Positions 43,501 to 52,700 of a stretch of 55,209 bases of DNA are shown piece after piece. This DNA comes from an uncultured Lachnospiraceae bacterium. GTDB taxonomy: Bacteria; Bacillota; Clostridia; Lachnospirales; Lachnospiraceae. The stretch is taken from contig CAJUEY010000020.1 in the NCBI GenBank assembly GCA_910585825.1, forward strand, positions 1 through 55,209. Reading direction: 5' to 3'. Both the position numbers and the translations under genes were made by a program. Position 1 is the stretch's first letter; the number at the start of each line of letters is the position of its first letter. The notes beneath the pieces are model-generated. The model was given only the letters and a program-made list of their open reading frames with translations, made no database searches and was not told where the DNA came from.

Positions 43501-44481
43501 AGCTGCGAAAAAGATAAAGATGCAGCGGGATTTTATCTGTATTGCACCCTGGTACGAGCCATGATTGAGCAGCATACGTTAGATAAAGCGTGTATTTTAA
43601 AATTGATGAATTCCGTAATTTTTCAAATTACAAATCATGTAATTAGAGGGCAAATTCATGAACGCAGATGGATTTTTCTGAATCTTATTTTTCAGGAGAT
43701 TTTCAAATGCGTATATGTTTTGCCGGAATCGGAAAAAATCAGATTATTAAGAGAATTTACAGAATATTATAGTTATGAAATCCGTAACCTTCCTCATCGT
43801 ATATGGCATCTGAGATATATTATAAGATCCATGAAATATATCATGTTTTCTTATTGTAAAATGATGCAGTCTATCATAAAGAGGAGCCGAAAAGAAGAAT
43901 TCGGAAGAATTTTTTATGAGTTTATCCGGGAAGTCTCTCATGAGGAAATGATATTTCAGATCTTGTCTGAAAAAGAGCTTGCTGAGATTTTTTGGACATG
44001 TCTCGCTATAAAAAAAGCAACGGGCTCTGCTTACGGCGAGGATGTTTTTCTTTTTCTGATTCAAGGGATTTCTTTTGCGAATATGCATTACCGATCAGAG
44101 GAACTGAAATCGTCTTTTTTCAGGCCGATTATTGAATGTTTTTATTCTGCCTCGCAGAAAACCAAGTATGGAGTGGGTCTGCAGTATTCGGAAAATCTGA
44201 AAACTTATTTTAAAAAGACGAATATGGCGAGGCTGTTGTTACCCGCTTATGAACAGACATTTTATCATTTTTTTTATCTGGTCTGCGATCTGTATGAAAT
44301 CAGTGGGGAAATACTGTATTTTGACTGGATCGCGGAGTTGGTTTCGGCTGTTAAAAAATATGGATGTCAGATGTCGCTGCAGACGCTGAAAATAATTGCA
44401 AAATATGCACAGATGACGCAGAGTCAAAAACTGTGTCTGGAAATTAAGAACGTTTTGCAGCCATTGGCGCCGGGTCAGTGA
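40552..44481 (+). CDS. NACHT-domain STAND NTPase, candidate antiphage defence protein
   Basis: 1310 residues; ATG 40552 follows AAAGAGGTGA (a GTG nine bases earlier overlaps that site). A NACHT NTPase core begins near residue 370: Walker A GLPGAGKT (381-388, K387) and Walker B LLIFDGYDEL with D454, D457 and E458, the DGxDE signature of NACHT. VRCIVTSRE is the sensor 1 region and a winged-helix/helical part follows to about 750. The N-terminal ~370 residues hold a hydrophobic, glycine-rich stretch (~35-75) that could form membrane helices, and no known effector domain. The C-terminal ~550 residues are helical without recognisable TPR, LRR or WD repeats, the position of the sensor in STAND proteins. 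Bacterial NACHT proteins are established antiphage factors; here the role is inferred. It stands alone with its own promoter. Confidence 0.85.
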   Translation: METDYIGKATFTEVYRFLKDKPNGELFQAFKSLFGVGLLFFPALMCQDVGIITDIATGATLAGAGVGTIIGKAAKYTVSLFWNQEHKDYAARYDQMQMAQVMLVYASYFDTISQYLPDENGEIILSSGDRRKISQNGFQAYLKKLEKSAQRNKNMPKLLEHEIALPNPARGFSQYKEELKKFYEAINIEFIKFFEECSFWKEITVSADSIDGAQKKFFLNLLEKLPENALCTYEKQYFELSKEFPEFAVWANHAEHVRMETQLDIGFQNIAKEMEQLRKCLSGRENETAETLSHYQKKYENYVKTAVIEGKENDFAGDIIFPAKKEIFVPQSFQALTYHGALQLEKSDAWKGSFLGEDIGRYIRSVLQHPKYGEFPMLILGLPGAGKTLLCHMLAAQILSAEYYVIIIRLRDAIAENTIIKQIDAQIERDFGDDCTWNDLRRNIKDKPFLLIFDGYDELLQASGKTHSDYLNKIAEFQADHRSYYHSMVRCIVTSRETLIDKAAIPAGCPVLRLCEFDEERIGAWCRIWNQANEQYFVNHHVDRLEIASAGKVRELAGQPLLLLMLALYEMNGNRLQEQGDISRAKLYDKLIQDFVIREKEKDAKFRQLPQKKKDEEVRKGFHYLGMAALGMYNRKQLYIRTTDLNRDMNFLTKEDGFAIDAEENALEAGEKLVGSFFFIHSSKSTAKKNGRDTQTAAYEFLHNTFGEFLTAHFILELAFGLIQRQLRDEDLDENFIWTETLKKKWHISLAYTPLFTRPVVLHMIHEMSDIMARERGIDSEKVQEALDILFRHEIGQIIKGNAFSKIDSTLKMQGNPLEHPELMLHMAAYSMNLVLLRVTICSDFVDFTESLGTAEDWRKLTHMWRYAFSEEELVGMSCLLRLERTEKPYRLVYQYDEEAANRTASFSKLDRMCRVANILGEDAEYAVFSAYLYPMNPRICKVIEQEELQVETQYALKETMQCILSTELKGEKLTNALLFLQMSCEKDKDAAGFYLYCTLVRAMIEQHTLDKACILKLMNSVIFQITNHVIRGQIHERRWIFLNLIFQEIFKCVYVLPESEKIRLLREFTEYYSYEIRNLPHRIWHLRYIIRSMKYIMFSYCKMMQSIIKRSRKEEFGRIFYEFIREVSHEEMIFQILSEKELAEIFWTCLAIKKATGSAYGEDVFLFLIQGISFANMHYRSEELKSSFFRPIIECFYSASQKTKYGVGLQYSENLKTYFKKTNMARLLLPAYEQTFYHFFYLVCDLYEISGEILYFDWIAELVSAVKKYGCQMSLQTLKIIAKYAQMTQSQKLCLEIKNVLQPLAPGQ

Positions 44482-44617
44482 GAAGACACAGAGATATGGG
44501 TTTGCCAATGGGGTGGGGAATTTGTAATAATTCACAAAAATGGAGTGGAAAATCTGGAATTATTGTGATACACTGAACATATATTTATCACTTAAATAAG
44601 GAGAAGGGAGAAAAGAT

Positions 44618-47600
44618 ATGCAGATAAAAAGAGTTACAAAGATGCTTTCAGCAGTTTTATCCGCAGCGATGTTGATCACTTCTGTGCCGGCGGCATTTTT
44701 GGCGGAAACGGTAGAGCCGGCAGGAGTCGGAGAAAAGGCGCGGGAAGAAAATCTGCTGAAAATTTGGTTTGACGAACCGGTAAGTCAGGGAACGGTCAGG
44801 CCGGGGATGCAGGGCGGTCAGGGAACAACGATGCCGGATAATATCTGGCAGCAGCTGACGCTCCCCATTGGCAATAGTATGATGGGGGCAAATATTTACG
44901 GCGAAATCGCAGAAGAACATCTGACATTTAATCAGAAAACGCTTTGGAATGGAGGACCAAGCGAGAGCAGACCGAATTATAATGGCGGTAACAAGCAAAA
45001 TATGGCTGATACATATCAAAGAGTTGTCGACCTGTTTCTGGCAGGTGAGGATTCAGCCGCCTCCAGTCTTTGCGATTCCCTTACGGGAGAATCGGCGGGA
45101 TACGGCGCCTATCAATCCTGGGGAGATATTTTTCTCAAGTTTGACGGGTTAACATCTTCTACTGATTATAGGAGAGATCTTGATTTGACAACAGGAATGG
45201 CAAATGTAGATTTTACGGCAAACGGAACGGATTATCACAGAGAATATTTTATCAGTCATCCTGACAATGTCCTTGCTATGAAACTTACGGCGGACGGAAG
45301 CAGTAAACTTAATATGAATGTTAAGTTTTTGGTAGATAATGGTGAGACGGATGATGAAACGACGTCATATTTGAACAGGAAACTTGGAAAAGAAAACGTC
45401 TCATATACCGTAAATGCACAGGAAGGAACAATTGTAACAAAAGGTCAGATGCAGGATAATCAGATGCAGATGAATTCTATGTTGAAAGTCCAGACACAGG
45501 GAACGGTAACAAAGAATGCGGATGGACAGTCTTTAGATGTTGCAAATGCAGACGAAGTAGTAATTTTTATTTCTGCCGATACGGATTATAAAAACGATTA
45601 TCCCTCTTACCGCACCGGAGAGACGCCGGAGGAGCTGGCGGAGAGTGTTGCACAGACTGTAACGGCTGCTGCAGAAAAAGGATACAGCGAAGTACAGAAA
45701 AGTCATTTGAAAGATTATCAGGAATTGTTTGGAAGAGTGAATCTTGATCTTGGACAATCTGCAACAGATAAAACAACAGATGCGCTGCTCACTGCTTATA
45801 ACGCCACCGGAAACGGAGCGGCATCGGACACAGAGAAACGTTTGCTGGAAGTGATCCTTTATCAATACGGCAGATATTTGACCATTGCCTCTTCCAGAGA
45901 GGGCGATCTGCCGTCTAATTTACAGGGAGTATGGCAGAACCGTGTAGGCGATCATACCCGTGTCGCATGGGGCTGCGATTATCATATGAACGTAAACCTG
46001 CAGATGAATTACTGGCCGACCTATTCGGCAAATCTTGCAGAGTGCGCAACGCCTTTGATTGATTATGTGGATTCTTTGAGGGAACCGGGGCGCGTTACCG
46101 CAGAAAGCTATTATGGCATTAAGAGTGAAACAGGCGAAGCAAATGGGTTTACCGCACATACACAGAACACGCCGTTTGGATGGACTTGTCCCGGATGGGC
46201 ATTTTCCTGGGGATGGTCGCCTGCAGCAGTGCCATGGATTATACAAAACTGCTGGGAGCATTATGAATATACGGGTGATGTGCAGTATATGAAAGAGCAC
46301 ATTTATCCCATGTTAAAAGAAGAAGCGATTCTTTATGATCAGATACTTGTAGACAGCGGCGTGAAGATTACGCTTGCTGACGGAACAGAGAGCACACGCC
46401 TGGTATCGGCGCCGACGTATTCGCCGGAGATGGGAATCCGCACATTAGGCAATGCATATGAGCAGGTGCTGATCTGGCAGTTATATGAAGATGCTATAAC
46501 AGCTGCAAAAACGTTGGGTGTAGACAGTGATCTTGCTGCACAATGGAAAAAGAATCAGGATCGGCTTGCCCCTATTGAAATCGGAGACAGCGGACAGATC
46601 AAGGAATGGTACAATGAGACAACATTAGGACAGACTACAACAGGTCCAGTTACAGGTTATGAAGCAGGGCATCGTCATATGTCGCATCTGCTTGGCGTTT
46701 TTCCGGGGGATCTGGTTTCAGTAGAGAATAAGGAATATATGGATGCCGCAATTGTGTCTCTGGAAAACCGCGGATATAATTCTACCGGTTGGGCTATGGG
46801 ACAGCGTATTAACGCATGGGCAAGAACCGGCGACGGAGAAAAAGCGCATCTTTTAATTCGGAATCTTTTTAGCGGAGGCATCTATCCGAATCTCTGGGAT
46901 TCACATGCTCCGTTCCAAATTGACGGTAATTTTGGTTACACCTCTGGTGTAAATGAAATGCTGATGCAGAGCAACGTGGGATATATTAATATTCTTCCGG
47001 CAATTCCGGCGATTTGGTCAGAAGGTTCTGTAGACGGTATTTTAGCAAGAGGAAACTTTGAGATTGGCATTGAATGGCAGGAAGGAAAAGCAACATCTGT
47101 TGAAATTGAGTCGAAAAACGGCGGTGAATGTGTTGTTCAGTGTAAAGGAATTAAAGGCAGTAACGTAACGGTAAAAGATTCCGGCAATAACGTAATTACA
47201 GTTACGCCGGATGCAGATGCGGAAAAAGACCGTATTTCTTTTGAGACTACAAAAGGTGAAACTTATACAATTACCGGTTTTGGTGAAGGTATAGAGGAAA
47301 AGGAGAAGCTGGCGGCTCCGACAAACGCAGCGGCAAATGTAAGCGCAAACGGTGTGACGCTTACATGGAATGCAGTTAACGGCGCGGATTACTATAATGT
47401 ATATCGTAAAGTGAACACAGATTTTGTGAAAATCAATACATCGAATGTATCGGGAACCACATATACAGATGCAGACGCTCTGGAATTGGATGAAGATGCA
47501 AGATACCGTATCGCAGCGGTAAAAGACGGAGAAGAAGGCCTGCATTCCGCAATTGTTATAGCAAATATAACCAACATACAGAAACAGGTGACAATTACAT

Positions 47601-49699
47601 TTCGTTCAGAAGAAACGATTGACGGCGGCACACTTCCGGCTGCAGTACAGAAGATGAGTGGAGACAGCTGTACACTTCCGGAATGCAATGCAACGGTAAC
47701 AGGTTATCAGTTTGCGGGCTGGAATGATGGAAAAAGAACTTATACTGCAAACAGCAGTTATACGGTGCCCAGAAAAGATATGACATTAACGGCAGTGTGG
47801 GAAGCAGATGCTTATGACAAACTGGATAAAACAGGGTGGAGCGCAACCGCGGGAAGTGAACAAAATTCAGGGAACGATGGGCCTGCAAGTAATGCAATTG
47901 ATGACAATGAAACAAACTGGTGGCACAGCAATTATTCAGTTAATAGCAAAAAACCTGTGATTGCAGATCCTGGCGAGCGGAACGAATTTACGATTGACTT
48001 TGGGAAAACGATCAGTGCAGATAAATTTGAATATGTACCGCGTACAGAAGGAAATGGATTTATTACGGGTTATCGTTTGTATTATAGTACAACGGCAGAC
48101 GGTGATGATTTTATAGAAATCGGCGACGGCGGAACATGGGCATATAATTCTATGAAGAAATCGGTTCTATTTGGTGAGGCAATTTCTATGCGCAGGATTC
48201 AAATCCGTGCAACAGAGACGAATGGTTCAGAAGGTTTAAATAAACATATTACTGCAGCGGAATTTAATTTATACACTTTAAAAGACGGCATTATTTCTCC
48301 AACAGCAATTAATGCAGACACAGAAATGACATTGAACATTGGAGAGAGTAAAAAGATTGCAGCATCAGTTATTCCCGCAAATGCAACTTATAAAGAAATC
48401 ACTTATAAAAGTTCTAATTCACAGATTGCCAGCGTTTCTGCAGACGGTACAGTAACAGCAGGATCAAAAACAGGAACAGCAGAGATTACGATGACAGCGT
48501 TTGGCAACATAACGGCAGTATGTACAGTTACAGTTATTTCTAATATAGAAGTAGAAAGTATTAGCCTGGAAAAAGAAAGCGTTACACTGCAGCCTGGCGG
48601 AGAGGTTGCTCTCATAGTCAATATTCAGCCATATTACGGTGTAGACAGAACAGTAACATGGCAGTCAGATAACGAAGAGGTTGCAACCGTCGACAACGGT
48701 ATGGTAACGGCAGTTGGGTATGGAAATGCTGCAATTACCGCTACGGCATCCAATGGTTTGACGGCAGCTTGTGAAATCTGGGTTGTGAAAAGATCAGAAG
48801 AATCCGGTGACAAAACCGAATTAAGCGCAAAATTAGAAGAACTGGACGGAAAAGATGTAAGCGGTTACACAGAAGAGAGTATGAAAGAATATTTCGATGC
48901 TCTGGAAAAAGCACAAAAAGTCCTCGGCTCTAAAAATCCGTCGCAGCCAGAAATTAATGCTGCATTGGAAAGACTGAAGAATGCAGTAGACGGTTTAAAA
49001 GAAAAAGCTTCGACTGAAAAGCTTGACGCGCTGAAAAAGAAGATTGAAGAAGCGGAGAAAAAAGACTTAAGCAGCTATACAGCAGAAAGTGCAGCGGCAG
49101 TTACCAATGCTTTATCAGAGGCAAAGAAACTTTTGAATACAGATGCATCAAATGCAGATATAGATCAGGCGCTTAAGGATTTGGAATCTGCATTGCAAAA
49201 ACTGGTTCCTCTTTCAGGAAAAGGAACGGAACCGTCTGTACCTGGATTAAACACCCTCATTGAAGATGCAAATCTCCAATACAGAGTGACGAAGTCCGAT
49301 GCCGTAAACGGCACAGCAGCAGTAACCGCCGTAACAGCTGCGGGCAAAAAGAAAGGCACGATCACAATCCCCGCAACGGTAGAGAAAGACGGTTATACAT
49401 TTAAAGTTACGGTAATCAATAAAAATGTATTCAAAGGCTGCAAGAAGAAATTGAAATCCGTTATCATCGGAGCAAATGTAACGGAGATCGGAGCAACCTG
49501 CTTTAATAAATGCAGCAAACTTAAGAGCATTCGCTTTATGGGCACAGTTGCGCCGAAGAAAGCCGGAAAGAATGCATTTAAAGGAATTAAATCGACCTGT
49601 AAGATTTTCTATCCGAAGAGCATGAGCAAATCGGAACTTAAGAAATTAAAGAAGATAATGAAGAGCGCAGGTAAGAAAGTGGTTTATAAAAAGAAATAA
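44618..49699 (+). CDS. Secreted multidomain GH95 alpha-L-fucosidase (first copy)
   Basis: 1693 residues, start after AAGGAGAAGGGAG. Signal peptide 1-30. GH95 catalytic part ~44-890, beginning with the diagnostic FNQKTLWNGGPSESRPNYNG. By motif comparison with Bifidobacterium bifidum AfcA the active-site set is N458/N460 (MNVNLQMNYWP), acid E604 (SPEMG) and D769 (QIDGNFGYTSG), all present, so activity on alpha-1,2-linked fucose is likely. Downstream modules: Fn3 (~895-985), Flg_new/Listeria-Bacteroides repeat (~988-1065), discoidin/CBM32-like (~1070-1225, NWWHSNYS), two Big_2 (~1228-1310, 1308-1390), two FIVAR (~1400-1465, 1465-1530) and a BspA-like leucine-rich tail (~1550-1693) ending VVYKKK. 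No sortase signal. A close paralogue follows after 80 bases, so the pair arose by tandem duplication. Confidence 0.93.
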   Translation: MQIKRVTKMLSAVLSAAMLITSVPAAFLAETVEPAGVGEKAREENLLKIWFDEPVSQGTVRPGMQGGQGTTMPDNIWQQLTLPIGNSMMGANIYGEIAEEHLTFNQKTLWNGGPSESRPNYNGGNKQNMADTYQRVVDLFLAGEDSAASSLCDSLTGESAGYGAYQSWGDIFLKFDGLTSSTDYRRDLDLTTGMANVDFTANGTDYHREYFISHPDNVLAMKLTADGSSKLNMNVKFLVDNGETDDETTSYLNRKLGKENVSYTVNAQEGTIVTKGQMQDNQMQMNSMLKVQTQGTVTKNADGQSLDVANADEVVIFISADTDYKNDYPSYRTGETPEELAESVAQTVTAAAEKGYSEVQKSHLKDYQELFGRVNLDLGQSATDKTTDALLTAYNATGNGAASDTEKRLLEVILYQYGRYLTIASSREGDLPSNLQGVWQNRVGDHTRVAWGCDYHMNVNLQMNYWPTYSANLAECATPLIDYVDSLREPGRVTAESYYGIKSETGEANGFTAHTQNTPFGWTCPGWAFSWGWSPAAVPWIIQNCWEHYEYTGDVQYMKEHIYPMLKEEAILYDQILVDSGVKITLADGTESTRLVSAPTYSPEMGIRTLGNAYEQVLIWQLYEDAITAAKTLGVDSDLAAQWKKNQDRLAPIEIGDSGQIKEWYNETTLGQTTTGPVTGYEAGHRHMSHLLGVFPGDLVSVENKEYMDAAIVSLENRGYNSTGWAMGQRINAWARTGDGEKAHLLIRNLFSGGIYPNLWDSHAPFQIDGNFGYTSGVNEMLMQSNVGYINILPAIPAIWSEGSVDGILARGNFEIGIEWQEGKATSVEIESKNGGECVVQCKGIKGSNVTVKDSGNNVITVTPDADAEKDRISFETTKGETYTITGFGEGIEEKEKLAAPTNAAANVSANGVTLTWNAVNGADYYNVYRKVNTDFVKINTSNVSGTTYTDADALELDEDARYRIAAVKDGEEGLHSAIVIANITNIQKQVTITFRSEETIDGGTLPAAVQKMSGDSCTLPECNATVTGYQFAGWNDGKRTYTANSSYTVPRKDMTLTAVWEADAYDKLDKTGWSATAGSEQNSGNDGPASNAIDDNETNWWHSNYSVNSKKPVIADPGERNEFTIDFGKTISADKFEYVPRTEGNGFITGYRLYYSTTADGDDFIEIGDGGTWAYNSMKKSVLFGEAISMRRIQIRATETNGSEGLNKHITAAEFNLYTLKDGIISPTAINADTEMTLNIGESKKIAASVIPANATYKEITYKSSNSQIASVSADGTVTAGSKTGTAEITMTAFGNITAVCTVTVISNIEVESISLEKESVTLQPGGEVALIVNIQPYYGVDRTVTWQSDNEEVATVDNGMVTAVGYGNAAITATASNGLTAACEIWVVKRSEESGDKTELSAKLEELDGKDVSGYTEESMKEYFDALEKAQKVLGSKNPSQPEINAALERLKNAVDGLKEKASTEKLDALKKKIEEAEKKDLSSYTAESAAAVTNALSEAKKLLNTDASNADIDQALKDLESALQKLVPLSGKGTEPSVPGLNTLIEDANLQYRVTKSDAVNGTAAVTAVTAAGKKKGTITIPATVEKDGYTFKVTVINKNVFKGCKKKLKSVIIGANVTEIGATCFNKCSKLKSIRFMGTVAPKKAGKNAFKGIKSTCKIFYPKSMSKSELKKLKKIMKSAGKKVVYKKK

Positions 49700-49711
49700 A
49701 TAATAAAACAG

Positions 49712-49737
49712 AAGCTGCCGCGCTTGCGGCGGCTTTT
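49712..49737 (+). terminator. Terminator between the two GH95 genes
   Basis: AAGCTGCCGC and GCGGCGGCTT pair (one G-U) around GCTT, followed by TTGTC. It probably reduces but may not abolish readthrough to the second gene, which lies 43 bases on. Confidence 0.7.
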
Positions 49738-49779
49738 GTCATTTATAGATATGCAGACAAAAGGAAAAGGAGGAAAGAC

Positions 49780-52700
49780 ATGCGCGCAAAAACATTATTC
49801 AAAAAAATATCCGTTGTTTTATTGGCGGCGGTGTTGATGACTTCCATTCCGGCGGATATTCCGGCAGCGTCAAATCCCTCCATAGAGGCGGCGGGAGCCG
49901 CTGGAATGGGACAGGAGAATCTGCTGAAATTATGGTATGATGAGCCGGTGAGCCAGGGAACGGTCCGGCCCAATATGATGGGAGGTCAGGGAACGCAAAA
50001 TGCAGACAACGTCTGGCAGCAGCTGACACTTCCGATTGGAAACAGCAGGATGGGGGCGAATGTTTACGGAGAAGTGGCGGAAGAACATCTGACATTCAAC
50101 CACAAAACGCTCTGGAACGGCGGGCCGAGCGACAGCAGGCCCAATTATAACGGCGGAAATAAGGATAATATGTTCAGCATTTACAAAAGGATTGTAGATT
50201 TGTTTTTGGCAGGCGAGGATTCGACAGCGTCTGATCTGTGCGAATCTCTGGTCGGGGAACAGAGCGGATACGGCGCCTATCAGTCCTGGGGCGATATTTA
50301 TCTTACGTTTGGCGGATTGACTGCATCTACGGCAAAAACAAATTACAATCGAGGCCTTGACCTTTCCACGGCGGTGGCAAACGTAGATTTTACGGCAAAC
50401 GGAACAGACTATCACAGGGAGTATTTTGTCAGTTATCTGGATAATGTCCTTGCCATGAAATTGACGGCAAGGGGCAGCAATCAATTAAATATGGATGTGA
50501 AATTTTTAGTGGATAACGGCGAGAGCAATGAGGTTACATCCAATTTAAACAACAGGCTTGGAAAAGAAAATGTGACCTATACGGTAAACGCAGCCGACAA
50601 AAGCATTGTTATGTCGGGACAGATGCAGGATAATCAGATGAAGATGAACTCTATGGTAAAAATTGTGACGTCAGGAACCGTAACAAAAAACGGAGACAAT
50701 CAGTCCCTGCATGTCGCAAATGCAAACGAGGCGGTTATATTCATATCTGCAGATACGGATTATAAGAATGAATATCCGACTTACCGAACGGGAGAGACAA
50801 AAGAGACGCTTGCGGCAAGCGTCGCAAAAACAGTTGCGGATGCAGTGGGAAAGGGATATGACGAAGTAAAAAAACGCCATCTGGAGGATTATCGGGAATT
50901 GTTTGACCGGGTAAAACTGGATTTGGGGCAGACGGTGTCAAATAAGACAACGGACGATCTTTTGACTGCATATAATGCGACGGGAGGCGGAGCGGCGACA
51001 AATGCGGAAAAACGCCTGTTGGAAGTAATCTTATATCAATACGGCAGATACTTAACGATTGCGTCCTCCAGAGAAGGAGATCTGCCTTCCAATTTACAGG
51101 GAGTCTGGCAGAACCGTGTCGGTGACTATAATCGCGTCGCATGGGGATGCGACTATCACATGAATGTAAACCTGCAGATGAACTATTGGCCGACCTATTC
51201 GGCGAATCTTGCAGAGTGCGCCACTCCGTTGATTGATTATGTGGATTCTTTAAGAAAGCCGGGACGTGTGACGGCGGAAAAATATTTTGGCATAAAAAGT
51301 GAAGAAGGGGAAGAAAACGGATTTACGGCACATACCCAGAATACGCCCTTTGGCTGGACATGTCCGGGATGGAAGTTTAGCTGGGGCTGGTCGCCTGCGG
51401 CAGTGCCCTGGATCTTACAGAATTGTTGGGAATATTACGAATACACGGGTGATGTGGAATATATGAGAGAGCACATCTATCCGATGTTAAAGGAAGAGGC
51501 CTTGTTATACGATCAGATTTTAGTGGATACGGGTGTTAAAATCACACTTCCGAACGGGAAAGAAAGCACAAGGCTGGTATCCGCTCCCTCCTATTCGCCG
51601 GAATGGGGACCGTATTCTCTCGGAAATGTTTATGAGCAGGGATTAATCTGGCAGCTGTATGAAGATGCCGCGGAAGCCGCAAGAATTTTAAAAGTAGACA
51701 CGGCATTAGCCGCGAAGTGGAAAGAAAATCAAAGCAGGCTGGCTCCGATTGAAATCGGTGACGAAGGCCAGATCAAAGAATGGTATAATGAGACGAGAGT
51801 CGGTTATATTACAAACGGTTCAACAGAATCTAAAGTCCCAAAATGGGAATCGGTGCACAGGCATATGTCTCACATGCTGGGGCTCTTCCCGGGCGATCTG
51901 GTTTCCGTGGATAACCAGGAATATATGGACGCTGCAGTCGTGTCTTTATCCGGACGCGGAGACAGCACCACCGGCTGGGGTATGGGACAGCGGATCAATG
52001 CCTGGGCAAGAACCGGGGACGGGAACAAAACATATGTACTAATTAAAAATCTCTTCCGGGACGGCATCTATCCCAATCTCTGGGACGCGCATCCGCCGTT
52101 CCAGATTGACGGAAACTTTGGCTATACTTCCGGCATAAACGAAATGATGATGCAGAGTAATATGGGATATATCAATATACTTCCGGCAATTCCGGATACA
52201 TGGGCAGACGGTTCCGTAGACGGCATTGTGGCAAGGGGCAATTTTGAGCTGAAGATCGATTGGGCGGACGGGAAAGCAACCGCTGTTCAAATTCTCTCAA
52301 ACAACGGCGGAACCTGCAGCGTATTATGCAAAGGAATCAAAGGCGGAAATGTAAAAGTAACGGATTCCGAGCAACGGGAAATCATTGTTATTCCCGATGC
52401 AGACGGGACAAAAGACCGGATTTCATTTGAGACAGAAAAAGGCAGGACATATCAGATCACCGGTTTTGGCGAGGGAATCGCAGAAGAAAAAAGACTGGCG
52501 GCTCCGTCGAATGTGCGGGCCTCTGTTAGTGCAAACGGGGCAGCCATATCCTGGAATGCGGTATCCGGCGCGGATTCCTATAATATTTACCGCAGAGTAA
52601 ATACCGATTTTGTAAAAATAAATAAAAATCCCATCACAGGAACAACCTATACAGATCCGGAGGGACTCCTTTCGGAAGAAAATGCAAAGTACCGTGTTGC

